NCBI GenBank assembly: GCA_001430745.1 | Contig: KQ481997.1 | Span: forward strand, 1,104,230 to 1,116,672 | Length of the DNA: 12,443 bases | Direction: 5' to 3' | Origin: Auxenochlorella pyrenoidosa | Taxonomy: Eukaryota; Chlorophyta; Trebouxiophyceae; Chlorellales; Chlorellaceae | Part shown: positions 1 to 10,000 of the stretch, one piece after another | How positions within the stretch are numbered: the first letter of the stretch is position 1 | Layout of the letters: every line of letters begins with the position of its first letter | Notes under the pieces: generated by a model | What the model was told of the DNA's origin: nothing | Seen by the model: the letters and a program-made list of their open reading frames with translations, nothing else | Databases searched by the model: none | Program-made: the position numbers and the translations under genes

Positions 1-50
1 CCTTTGACTCCAGCCTCTGTTTTACGCCACCACGTTGTGAGCAGAGAGCT

Positions 51-55
51 TTACA
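51..55 (-). terminator. Candidate polyadenylation signal (TGTAA) of the CBM20 gene
   Basis: The plus strand reads TTACA, which is TGTAA on the minus strand. TGTAA is the usual green-algal poly(A) signal and normally lies 10-20 nt before the cleavage site. It is the only TGTAA I find on the minus strand between the stop codon at 627 and the window edge. It implies a 3' untranslated region of roughly 570-590 nt, long but not unusual for chlorophytes. That it is used is inferred. Confidence 0.4.
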
Positions 56-626
56 TTTGGCAAATAAGGTACACAGGGTGCCTGCCAGCAGCAGTGGCTA
101 GCGCAGGCGCGAAATCAATCGACGGCAGTGAAGAATCAAGCAGCAGGAAGTTAGGTGGGTCCAAGGCAGGAGACTGGCAACGGGGGTTAGGCAGCAGGGA
201 GACGTTAGTACTACACAAGGGCACCAGGGCCCGCAGAGTCAGCGAATGACGGGGCGCGGCAGGGCGAGGCGCCGGCAAAGGTTCATTCCGCGTGCAAGGA
301 TGGAATTCAGACGGGGGCCAAAGGGCGGCGTTGCGCCGGCGGCGCGGGCACAGCCGACAGGGCGGGCATGCGGGGCTGCCAGGGGCCGGGCGGCTGTGGT
401 GCGCGATGAAAAGAGCGGAAGGGGACGACAAGGGTGCGGTGGGGACGGGCAAGTGCGGTCAGGACGCACGTTGACCGGCTGCGGCGCTGCCGTGGGCCTG
501 CCGAGCAGGCAGGAGTCTGGGCACACACGAACGACCTCGGCGACAGCACTGTCAGTTGGGCTAGCCGCAGCCACACAGACTGGGAGGGGCAGGCCAGGCT
601 TGGCGGGCATGCTCGCTGCGCTGCGC
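56..626 (-). other. Probable 3' untranslated region of the CBM20 gene; no gene seen
   Basis: Several reading frames are open on both strands here, but all have the Arg/Pro/Ala-rich composition of GC-rich noncoding DNA. None shows a recognisable domain, and I see no convincing splice-linked exon. The stretch lies directly after the TAG stop of the minus-strand gene and ends at a TGTAA element, so it is best read as 3' untranslated sequence. Confidence 0.35.
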
Positions 627-2795
627 CTACTTGCCGGCAGAGGGCAGCTGGATTGACTTGGCAGAGTCGACCGCCTGGCTGGCTGCCTGGCTTGCCGCCT
701 GGCTCGCCTGCCCCACCGCCTGGCCCGCCTGGGAGGCGGCCTTGGAGGCCGCCTGCCCCGCCTGGCTCGCAGCCTGGCTGGCCGCCTGGCTGGCCTGCCC
801 CACAGCGTCGCTCATCGCGCCCAGCCCCGCCTTGGAGGCCTCCCCCAGGGTGGCCGCCTGCTGCGCCGCCGTCGCCTGCAGCGCGGCCAGACCGTTGGCG
901 GTGGCGCGCTGCGCCGCCGCCAGCTGCTCCCCGCCCGCCGCCTGCAGGCTGCTCAGCCCCTTGCCCGCGGCGCTGCCCAGCGCCTGCAGCTGCGCCTGGG
1001 TCTCCTTGATGGGCAGAGGAGGCAGGTGGAGCTCCGGGAAGGCTGCCGCCACAGAGGCGTAGATGCCCAGGCACAGGGGGACCAGGATGGGAGACAGCCA
1101 CAGCAGCAGCACGCCGGTGGTGGCGGAGCCGACGGGCTCGCCGACGGGCGACGCGGCGGCGGCCGAGGCTGCGGGCGACGCGGCGCCGTTGCTGGCAGCG
1201 GCGGATGGCCTGCAGGCGGGTGGGACGGTGGCAGGTTCAGGACTCGCAGAGAAGTGCGGCCCTCGCGGCAGCACACAAAGCGCGGCGCTGCCCCGCTGCT
1301 TAGGTCCTCTTTGAGCATCTTTGAAAGCGCCACTCCTGCGCCCTTGCGCCGGCGACCAGCTTGCGCATTGCCTGCCGCCCGTTCCCGCTCACTGGTAGGC
1401 ACCCGCGGCCTTGGCCTTGGCGGGGGAGGTGGAAGCCGGCCTGGCAGGCGCCGCGCTGGCCGCCGCCGCCGCAGCCTCGCGCTTGGGTGGGGGCGGGGAG
1501 GCAGAGCGCGGGCGGCTGCCCTCGGTCTTCAAGTCCAACTTGTTGTTGACCTCGGCCTGGGTGCCAAGAGGAGAAGCGACGCGATGGCCGGATATTGTCG
1601 GAAACAGGCGCTGGCAGGCAGGCAGGCAGCCAAGGCCTGCCGTCATGGGCGGCTCACCGGCCAGCCACCGCCCCGACACAGTGGGGCAGCATGGAACATC
1701 ACCCACGCCGCTGCCCTGGGCCAGAACACCACAAGAGATGTTTCCAACAGTTGTCTTCCAGGCCTGCGCGCACCTGCAGGCTGTCCAACTTGGCAGCCAG
1801 CTGGTCCTTGCGTCGGTCCAGGTCGGCCACCCGAGCCGCCGCCGCCTCCACCGCAGCCTGCGCAGCAGGGCAGAGCGAGCGCACCAGGGTTGAGGTGCAG
1901 GGCACCGGGGAGCCTTGGGTGCACAGGGCAGGCAGATCGCGGGCAGCGCGTGCTGCCTGTGGGGCCTGGGAGGCGCGGCAGGGTGGCCGAGCTGTCGCCA
2001 GGCGGCCGTGCGCGACGGCGTCGGGGTAGCATGCTATGCTACACTACGTCGCCCGCAGCCAGTGGAAGCCTGCTGGCCCCGACTTGCCTGCAGCTGCTCT
2101 GCCTCAGCCGTGATCACAGGCTGCCCCTCCACAGCCTTCACTGCCTCTGCCACCAGCTGCGCCGCCTTGGCCGCCTGCTCGGCGCTGAGCGCGGCAGCAA
2201 CGCGGCTCTTCGGGGCGGCAGCGCCGTTGGTGCCGTTGCTGCCCGCTGCGCCCGCCGCCTTTGCGGCAGCAGCGCCAGCGGCAGACGAGGCGGCGGGCGC
2301 TGCGCCGCCGGCCCCGGCCGAACTGACCTGCAGCGCTGCCGGCGCGGCGTCGCCGCCGCCCTGCACCTCTGTGGCGTTAGTGTCACCAAAGCGGCAGGTC
2401 GCCGACACGGGCACGCTGCCGGGCTGCTTGGCCACGGCCAGGTTGCGGTTATCGCCGGGCTCCCAGTAGCAGCTGCCATCGGGGCGGGTGATGACGAGCT
2501 TGAAGCTGTGGGAGCCGGCCGGGAGGTCGAGCTGCGCCGACCAGTTGTCGCCCTCCTGCCAAGTCAGCACCGCGCCGCGCGCAGCGTCCCAGTCGCCCAG
2601 CTCCGGGCAGCTGCCCACCAGGCGCAGGCCCTCGCCAAAGGCCAGCCGGCACGCCGGCACGACGATTGAGACGGGCACGCCGGCGGCGGTGGCGGTGGCA
2701 GACACCTGCGCCTGCGCCACAGCAGACGCCACGCCGCGCGCTCCCTGTACAGTGGTAGGCGGGCGGCCAGGGAGGTGAGATGGGGTGTACACCAT
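627..2795 (-). CDS. CBM20 starch-binding protein with coiled coil, one transmembrane segment and Ala/Gln/Ser helical tail (4 exons)
   Basis: Exons on the minus strand: 2795-2088, 1857-1774, 1556-1393 and 1209-627; 1539 nt, 512 residues, TAG stop. The start ATG (2795-2793) sits in GGCGCCATGG, a strong Kozak context. Residues 1-38 lack acidic residues and suit a plastid transit peptide. Residues about 40-122 form a CBM20 module: GSCPELGDWD, LTWQEGDNW, SFKLVI and YWEPGDNRNL supply the conserved Trp, Lys and NR positions; W111 and K99 match known starch-contact positions of the family. A coiled coil spans about 204-275 across two exon junctions. A Pro/Ala linker follows, then one hydrophobic segment (about 350-375) and an Ala/Gln/Ser helix (about 386-505). 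Splice phases are 0, 0 and 2 and all agree; the first intron has a GC donor. The inferred role is tethering starch to a plastid membrane. CBM20 plus coiled coil recalls Chlamydomonas SAGA pyrenoid proteins, but orthology is not claimed. Confidence 0.82.
670..803 (-). repeat. Coding minisatellite for SQAA/GQAA helical repeats
   Basis: The plus strand repeats variants of GCCTGGCTGGCC and GCCTGCCCC. On the coding strand this gives runs of Q-A-A-S, Q-A-G and K-A-A-S with a four-residue period, no Pro and few charges. It encodes the last third of the post-membrane tail of the CBM20 protein. The regular spacing predicts a long helix with Gln and Ser on repeating faces. Slippage would change its length without breaking the frame when units of 12 nt are gained or lost. 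Confidence 0.75.
1210..1392 (-). other. Intron 3 of the CBM20 gene, with donor overlapping an apparent stop
   Basis: The upstream exon reads GCC TAC CA and continues GTGAGC. Unspliced, this is Tyr-Gln-stop; spliced, CA joins G CCA TCC after the acceptor CCACCCGCCTGCAG. Donor and acceptor both have strong consensus and the phase (2+1) matches. The downstream open frame has no ATG of its own before the membrane segment, which supports one continuous gene rather than two. Confidence 0.85.
1613..1628. repeat. Short GGCA tetranucleotide repeat in intron 2 of the CBM20 gene
   Basis: Four tandem GGCA units lie inside the minus-strand intron between exons 2 and 3 (1557-1773). They are too short to suggest a function and are recorded only as a possible length polymorphism. 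Confidence 0.6.
1858..2087 (-). other. Intron 1 of the CBM20 gene, GC-AG type
   Basis: The exon ends CTG CAG and the intron starts GCAAGT, the textbook GC donor context (CAG|GCAAGT). The acceptor is CTGCCCTGCTGCGCAG. Splicing here joins AEAEQLQ to AAVEAAAARVADLD in phase 0 and gives an unbroken coiled coil. The only phase-compatible GT alternative (GTAGCA, 16 codons later) is a poor donor and would insert a Gly/Ser-rich stretch into the coil. Confidence 0.75.
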
Positions 2796-4015
2796 GGCGC
2801 CAGCCACCGCGTGGAGTCACCGCACAGGAGAGGCTCGCGGGCGGTGAGAAGGCGCAGTCAGAAGCAGCAGCGCAGCACGCAGTGCATGCAGCAGGCATGA
2901 TGGGCGTGCCACGAGTGGTGCATTTCAATGGCTGCATGTGCTTGAAGATTAGACTGGCGCTGTGGGGGCCTCAGGCATTGCGGGTTGCTCTGCTCGTGGT
3001 GAAAGGGCGTGAGGGCAGGCGTAGTGGTGCTGAAGCCGTTGGCACCAGGGCGGTGCAACTCACCCTGGCGCGTGCCGTCCGCCTGCTGGCGATCGGCGCC
3101 CGGTGTGGGAGGCGGATCAAGCCTGCAGAAGCAAGGGGAGAGGGCGCAGGGCTAACACTCTCACCGCCAGGCCTGCACCAACACCCCCCAGAGCTGGTGG
3201 GCACTCAGGCGGGCAATGCGCTACCCACCTGTGCTCGGAGCGGCCACCGCTGTGCGGGGCTCGCAGGCCAGCCCCAAGGGCGCCCTGCACAGCGCCAAGG
3301 CCATATTGTGCGCCGGCCCTGCTCTCTAGCTACAGCTGCCAGACAGGGCTGCAAGATGTGAAAGCTGCCAGGATCAGCGCGATGAACCGACGGTGATGGC
3401 GCGCCTAGAGCAGGAGCCCTACTCCGCCCTGCTCTGCCCGCTGCCTGCAGGCGCGGGCGCGGCAGACCCGTGCTGTGCCGGCAACCACTGCCCATGATCC
3501 CAGAAATGAAGTTCATCTGTGTTTGTTTTTGGGGAGGAGGCTCGGCGCGCATACATTCTATATCACAACTCTCAGGACTCCCTCTGGCAACGCATTCGCA
3601 GCGGTCGTTGCCAGGTCGCGCCAGCATTGGCGGGGCGGTTCAAAGTGCACAACAAGAATACACCTCCACGACCCCAAACATGCTTCATCCTAACAACCTT
3701 GAGAGTCACATGTTGCTAGCAACCAGGCAGGCCTCCTGGGCGGCACAAACAGGCTTGACAACCGGCGCCTAGAGCCTGCAGCATGCTTGTCGGGAGCAGC
3801 AGCAGCAGTGAAAATTGAAGGAAGACCCCAACTAGGGGATTATGCAATGATGCGTTTGCCATTCCCTGGCTGAGGCAGCTCAAGAGCTGTGCAGCGCACC
3901 TACGTAGGGTGTTGCAGCAGAGCAGCGCCGGCAGCGCTGCAGCGTGGCGGCCGCATGGCTGCACTACTAGTCGGCGCTCTGCGGCATCTTGGATGGCGAT
4001 AATGCTGTTCGGTAG
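2796..4015. promoter_or_regulatory. Divergent intergenic region between the CBM20 and helicase genes
   Basis: About 1.2 kb separates the CBM20 start codon from the first recognised helicase exon, so both promoters and the missing helicase 5' exon should lie here. No open frame in it shows a domain on either strand. Base composition shifts: roughly 3500-4020 is visibly more AT-rich than the surrounding DNA and includes TCTATATCA near 3558-3566, a possible TATA-like site. An ATG in good context at about 3955 (GGCCGCATGG) opens a 15-codon frame ending in TAA and could belong to an upstream reading frame or first exon. None of these is firm. Confidence 0.35.
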
Positions 4016-7000
4016 ATCTTAACGGAGCTGGGCAGGTTAATTGAGCAGCTGTCGGAGGAGCAGCAGGCAGCAAAGTGAGCAGTTGGCGACGCAGTGCGTC
4101 GCGAGGCCACCTATTTGCCGTTGATCGCGCTTGTCTCGGGATTATGGATTCAAAACCCTCGCCGACAGTTGCGCCTGTCTGCTGTCTCATCCAACGTGCC
4201 CCTCCCGCCGCTCCCACCGCTGCTTCCCCTGTGGACGAGCACGTTGCCTGCGCCTGGACATGCTGTTGTTGCAGGGACGTAGCCCTTGAAGGAAGAAATC
4301 TATTCCTCTTCGGATGCGGCGGCAGCGGGAAGAGCTTTTGGATTGCGCACATGATGGAGCTGTTTGAACAGGCTGGCAAGAAGGTGGCGCTGGCGGCCAT
4401 GACCGGCTGCGCCGCAGAGCTGCTGGGCGGCGAAACGCTGCACAGCATCCTCAAGCTGGGGGCTGTGTCCAAGGCGGGTGCTGCCGGGCATGCACTGCGG
4501 GGCGAAAATGTACATCTGCCTGGGCCGGTGAGCCCGCATGCCCTTGCGCCACGCTCGCATGCCTGCCAGCCTTCACCTCCCTGCATAGCAGCGCCTGCCC
4601 CCGCTCGCCTCTGCCCAAGCAGGTGGGCAACATTGTGGCGGGAAAGTGCGGCAGGAAGCGGGCCGAGAGGCTTGGCGTGCTGGATGTGCTAATTGTCGAT
4701 GAGGCGAGCCCGGCTGGCCTCCCTCCCCAGGGCTTAGCGCCCTGCCACCCAACCAGCCCCTGCCGCATGGCAGCCTGCGCTCCCTCACTCCGCCCTGTGC
4801 CGCACTCGCATCTGCCCCTTGCTCCAGCGGGACGCCTGCGCCGTGGACTGCAGGTGTCCATGCTGTCGGCAGAGCTCTTCCAGCACGTCGAAGAGTCCAT
4901 CACAGCGTGCCGCAGGCAAGCAACCCTGCAGCCGTGCCGAGCTCAGAGACGGCAGCAAAGGCTTGCCTGCCTGGCTGCTGGATGGGCCCGGTCACAGCCA
5001 GCCCAGCAGCACACCACCCGGGCTGCGCCCAAATGCCCCATGGGGCAGCGCCCGCGCTCACCACCGCACTGCGCAGCCCGGCACAGCATGGAGCGAGCCA
5101 GCACCCGCGTGCAAGGCCATTAGTTGAGTGTGCACGGCCCTGCGGCCTGGGCTCCACCCGCAGGACGTACCTGCAAGACCGACTGGAGGCGCTGGCAGGG
5201 CCGGACGACGGCCCGGCCGCCAGCGGCGGCCGCGGCGGCCCCGCTGCTGCGCGCATCCGCGCGCAGCTGGCGGCGCCGCTGTGCGGCCTACAGCTCATTC
5301 TGGTCGGCGACTTCCTGCAGGTAGGAGGGGGGCATGGCGGGCTGGGAGGCAATGCATGCGACCTCCAGCGCATGTGGCCCCCGACACTTGAGCGGTGTTG
5401 GGCACGGTCCTCCTGCCCTCTGTCCACGCACGCCCGTGCAGCTGCCGCCCATCTCGCCAGACGCGCTAGAGCAGCAGAAAGAGGTGGAGCGGGCAGTGGA
5501 GAATCTGGACGAGAAGCTGCTCAAGCGGGACCGGGAGGGGCCAGCGGGCAGTGGGGTGGTGCGCAGGCATGCAGCTGGGAGCAGGGAGTTTCGCCTGGGG
5601 CGATACAGGCTGGTTGGACAGGCAGCAGCCACCGGATTGACAAACGCATGCGTCTGTCCATCAATTTCTGGGCGTGCTGGGTTGGGCAGGGCGGGCCCAG
5701 GCAGCTGTGGGGCAGCCGTGCCTGTTGGGACCCCATGCGAGGGGGCAGTGCAAGGCGTCTACGGATGCTTGCGCTGTGAGCGCGGCCTCCACAGCGCCCC
5801 TGCCGGCCCTTGCAGGGATGGCAAGCTGACAGGCCGGCAGATCCGCAACGCCGCCCCCGTCTGCAACCGCGGCTGGTGCTTTCAGAGCGTTGCCTGGCGC
5901 CGCCTCGACCTGCATGTGGCAGTCTTCAAGCAGGTGAGTGCCGGCCCGGCTGGCCAGCGCCGGCTGCTGTGCTGGACGGCAGCTTTCCCCAGTCAGGCGG
6001 GGAGCTAGCAGGTCTGAGCATGCAAAGAAAAACACTTTTCATATTGCATTCAAGCTTTTAACATTGGTGCTTTTTTGCTTCCAATCCCATGCTGCCTGCT
6101 TCGAGCAGCGCCCTGGTTGCTCCGCTATCTGTAGCAGCCGTGTCACTTGTTTCTGGCTGTGCCCCGCCCTCGGTGCTGCTGCCCCGCAGGTGCACCGCCA
6201 GCGTGACCGCGAGTTCATTTCCCTGCTGCATGCCATCCGCGACGGTAGCGCACAGCGGGCGCAGCTGGACAGGCTCTGGCGCCTCTGCAGGTGGCACCAC
6301 AAGGCCGGCGCCTCGCCAGTGCAGAGTTGCCTGCGCAGGGCCCACGCTCTGCCTGCGCCACGTGCAGCGCTCCGCATCTCTCTTGACTGTCAGGCCGGCA
6401 GCGGCGGCGGCCACTCCACATTATCCAAAGCCTTGCCACCCCGAGAGTGCTGCCGCCGCGCTGCACCCTGCCCTCTCCCTCTCCCCCAAGCAGCCGGCCG
6501 CTGCCCCACGACGACGGCGTGCAGCCCACCCACCTGTTCTGCAAGAACATGGATGCTGGGAAGCGCAACGCGTCGGAGCTGGCGCAGCTGCCCACAGAGC
6601 AGCACAGCTTTCCCGCGGGTGGGCGGCGCAGAAGAGGGCATGCAGCCAGAGGCGTCAGCGGGCGGAGGGGAGGCACTCCGGCCGTGGCCGCGCACAGGGC
6701 GGGCTGCTCATCGCACCTCCAGTGCGTCGGGGTGCTTCCATGCCTTGGGCTGCGCCGCATTCAAGTGCAACGCCTTTTCTTGCTTTCTCTCCCCCGGCTG
6801 CCCGCGCCCGCAGCGCTCCGCGTGGTGGCCAAGAGGCGGCGGGGGGAGGAGCCCTGCGGGCCCGCCGTGGCGGCGCGCGAGCGCAAGCTGCGCCTACTCC
6901 TGCCAGACGTGAGGCCTCGGCCTGGCATGTTTGCACCCGGCGTTTGTCAGCCGGCGACCAGCCCTGTGCATTGCAATTGCCTGGGGGGCCGCATGACAGT

Positions 7001-10000
7001 CGGCCGTGCGTGGCACGCTGATACAGGGCAGTTGCGGCGGGGTTGCTGCCCTGCGTCATGAGGGGCATGCACACGCAAGTGGCCGCCCACCTGGCGGGCG
7101 CCTGTACTGCATGTATGCCAGCTGGTGCCCTGCCTGCCCCGCAGCTGAAGAAGGACCGCAAGGTGAAGGACCCGCTCATCCTCAGAGTGGGGGCCCAGGT
7201 GATGTGCACGGTGAGCGGGGGGTGGTGGGGGGGGCTTCTCTGGTATGCTAAGATAAACTCGCTTCTTTGTATGAGTTTGATGGGAAATCAAGACTGGGGC
7301 GCTCTGCAAGAGCGCGCCGGCCATTCGAGCTCCCTGGCAGTGTCAGACCACGTGGGGCGGGGTGTTCAGACAGACCCCCGGCGGCTGGCGTCCAGCTTCC
7401 AGCGCGGCGGTGCACGTTCCGATGCGCCAAGCAGCCCTGCCCTTGGTTGCGCCTCTGCGCAGGCCAACGTCGGGGCTGGGCTGGTGAACGGCTCGCGAGG
7501 CGTGGTTGTGGGGTTCGTGGACTGCAGGCAAGCTGCAAATCGGCCCGCCCGACTGGGGTGGGTCAGCCATCGGGACATGTCTGGCCTGCCCCGTGGTCAG
7601 CTGCGCTGCCACGCTTGTAAGGTTTGCAAAACCATGCCCCATAGCAGACGAATGTTTCCCCACCAAGCCACCAGTGTGTTCCCTTCTGGTGCTGCAGGGA
7701 ACAGCTGGCGGAATTGCAGCGCAAGCTGGCCAGCTTGCAGGCCAAGCTGCACAGGCCGCGCCCCGGTGCGGCCACAGCAGCGCTGGCAGGGGCGCTCAAG
7801 CCAGCAGATGCACACCTGGCGCTGGATCCGGGAGCGAGCTCCTCAGGGGCGGCAGCAGGGGCGGCAGCAGCAGCAGCAGCAGCCGGAGAGGAGGCACGCG
7901 GCGGGTCGTTAGACGCACCTGCCGCTTTATGTGCACAGCCGCCAGCGCTGGGACCAGGGAGAGCAGCGGCGGCCGAGGCGGCGACACCATTGCGTGCAGC
8001 TGCCGATCCAGGAGAGCCAAACCTGCCTGTGACGCAGCCTCTGGGCAGCGCTGCAGCTGCCAGAGAGGCAGAGCAGCAGGCGGCAGCAGTGGCGGCGGCG
8101 GCGGCAGCAGGGACCACCGCAGCGGCGCTATGTGGCGTCGACTACTTGGCACAGGCAGGGAAGGACGGGGGGGAGCACCCGCCCAAACGGAGGCGCATGG
8201 CTGGTGCTGAGGTGCCATTGCCAATGCATGAGATGGAGCCGCCGCAGGCAGCAGCGCCTCAAGCAGGAGCAGCTGATGCAGCAGTGCAGACGGCATCCCC
8301 AGAGCGCCCCGCCGGCTTCATGCTGGCAAGCGAGAGGCTGGTGCAGCAGGAGGGCGAGGAGCAGGGGCAGGGGCAGCAGCGTGGGTTGGCACGCAGCGGC
8401 CCGGCAGGCCGCGGGGCGGGCCGCGGGGCTGGCGGCGGCCCGCGCAGTGCGCCTGCAGCGGCGCCAGGGGTGGCGCTGCCGGAGTGGGACGGCAGCTATG
8501 AGAGCTGGCCAGATGATCACCTGCCAGTGGCGGCGCAGGTGAGCAACGGGGGTGCGTGGATGTGAGACAGCTCTCGCCCCCCGACAAGCACTGAATATGC
8601 CAGCCGTTCTGTTGTTCATGGCTGTGCGCGTGGGGAGCAGTGCGCGTGGGTAGCAGTGCATGGGTGGCACTCACTCTTTGCAGTGCACCCAGACTCCTGT
8701 GGCAGCCCCCGCCAGGAGTTGGATGAGGCACGCAGCCTGCGTCCACAGGGGATCCCCGCCCACAGCCCTCAGCGCCGGGCGCTGCCCCCATCGTGCAGGT
8801 TGCCTGTGCCAAGCGCGAGATCCGCGTGCTCACAGACTTCATCCGCCAGCACCAGCAGCTGGCAGAGGGCCCGCCGCGCGTGCAGCCTGGAGGGCCTGCA
8901 GATCATGGCGACAGCAACCCGCTGCGACACATCCCGCCGCCGGACCTGGCGGCCGTTCAGTTTTACGCCTCGGGGTGAGCGGTGTGCAGGTGTTGTGGGG
9001 GCAAGGCTCTGCCCCTTTCGCTCAGCCTGGCTGGAGCCTGCATCTTGCACGCATGCAGCCGTGATGAGTTTTGCAGGCACAGCCGGCCGAGGCTGTCTGG
9101 CTGATTGTACCGTCGCCCGCAGCCCTCGTTCCCTCCACCCCCTTATCGCCTAGCGCTGCGCCCTCCCCGGCCCAACTGTCTTGCTGCAGCGCCAACCGCG
9201 CGCAGGTGGTGGGCGACGGCCAGCGCGGCCCCTTCCCGCTGCCCTCCGACTTCCCCGGGCATGCGGAAGCCTACTACCGCTGCATGCAGCAGGGCCCGGC
9301 AGGCGAGCTGCGAGTGGAGGAGGTGCCGCAGCTGCTGGGGAGGTGGCAGCGGCAGCAGGCCGAGGCGCAGGCGCGACAGGCGCAGCATGGGCAGCAGGCG
9401 CGGCATGCGTGGCAGCAGCAGGGCTGGCCTGCGCAGGGGCTCTGGCAGCAGCAGGCGCAGCGTGGGCAACAGCAGCAGCAGCCAGCCCAGCAGCACCAGG
9501 GGCACCAGGCTCAGCAGCAGCAGCAGCAGCAGCATGGCCAGCCGCCTCATGGCGCAGCGCCTACACCGCCGGCCCGCCTGTCTGGCACAGCCACCCAGTT
9601 GAGCTGCTGGGCTGACAGCAGCGGCACTTCCCATGGGCCAGCAGGCCAGCGACAGCAGGGCCAGCAGCCTCCACCGCCGTCCCAGCAGGGCGAGCAGCAG
9701 CAGCCGCAGCCCGCACTGCTGCTGGCACCGCCTGTCCGCGGGCCAGTGGCGCTGGCCTGGCCGCCCGGCAGCCGCCTGCTGCAGGTGCATTCTGCAGTGG
9801 ATGGCCAGCTGTCTGCTGGAGTGGCAGAGGACCGGTGGGTGGGTGGCTGGGTTGCGGTCAGCACGTCCTGCAGCCTGCCGCCTGCCTGCTTGCGTGGCCC
9901 CTGCTTTCCAGCAAGTTACTGCACGAGGGCTGGGTGTCTGTGGCCCGAACTGCCCTCCTCTGCAAGGGGTCCCCCCCTGCTAAGTTGTACCCGCTGCCCT

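Noticed and set aside
307..1101. 264-codon open frame on the minus strand
   Set aside because: It overlaps the last CBM20 exon in another frame; the Gly/Ala-rich part is only the frame-shifted image of the SQAA repeat.
627..1274. A separate small membrane-protein gene
   Set aside because: The frame has no ATG before the membrane segment, only a GTG, and a strong acceptor at 1210-1211 joins it in phase to the CBM20 exon.
1026..2669. 547-codon open frame on the plus strand
   Set aside because: It is antisense to all four exons and the introns of the CBM20 gene, has no recognisable domain, and consists of Gly/Arg/Ala/Pro runs mirroring the opposite strand.
5938..6912. 324-codon plus-strand open frame
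   Set aside because: It contains one true helicase exon (6190-6290) but otherwise reads through introns; motif PT-x-LF and the following exon lie in another frame.
4016..7527. Helitron transposon, because Helitrons carry a PIF1-like helicase
   Set aside because: No Rep/HUH nuclease domain is seen. The helicase is interrupted by many introns with conserved phases, as in a resident nuclear gene, and no Helitron termini were recognised.
7842..9540. CRISPR or other structured repeat array
   Set aside because: The repeats are simple CAG/GCA microsatellites in coding frame, without unique spacers.
9763..9786. VALAW as the start of the helicase LAWA-SIHKSQG motif
   Set aside because: Only the first residues resemble it; the following PPGSRLLQVHS lacks the HKSQG core, and it lies more than 500 residues after motif V.
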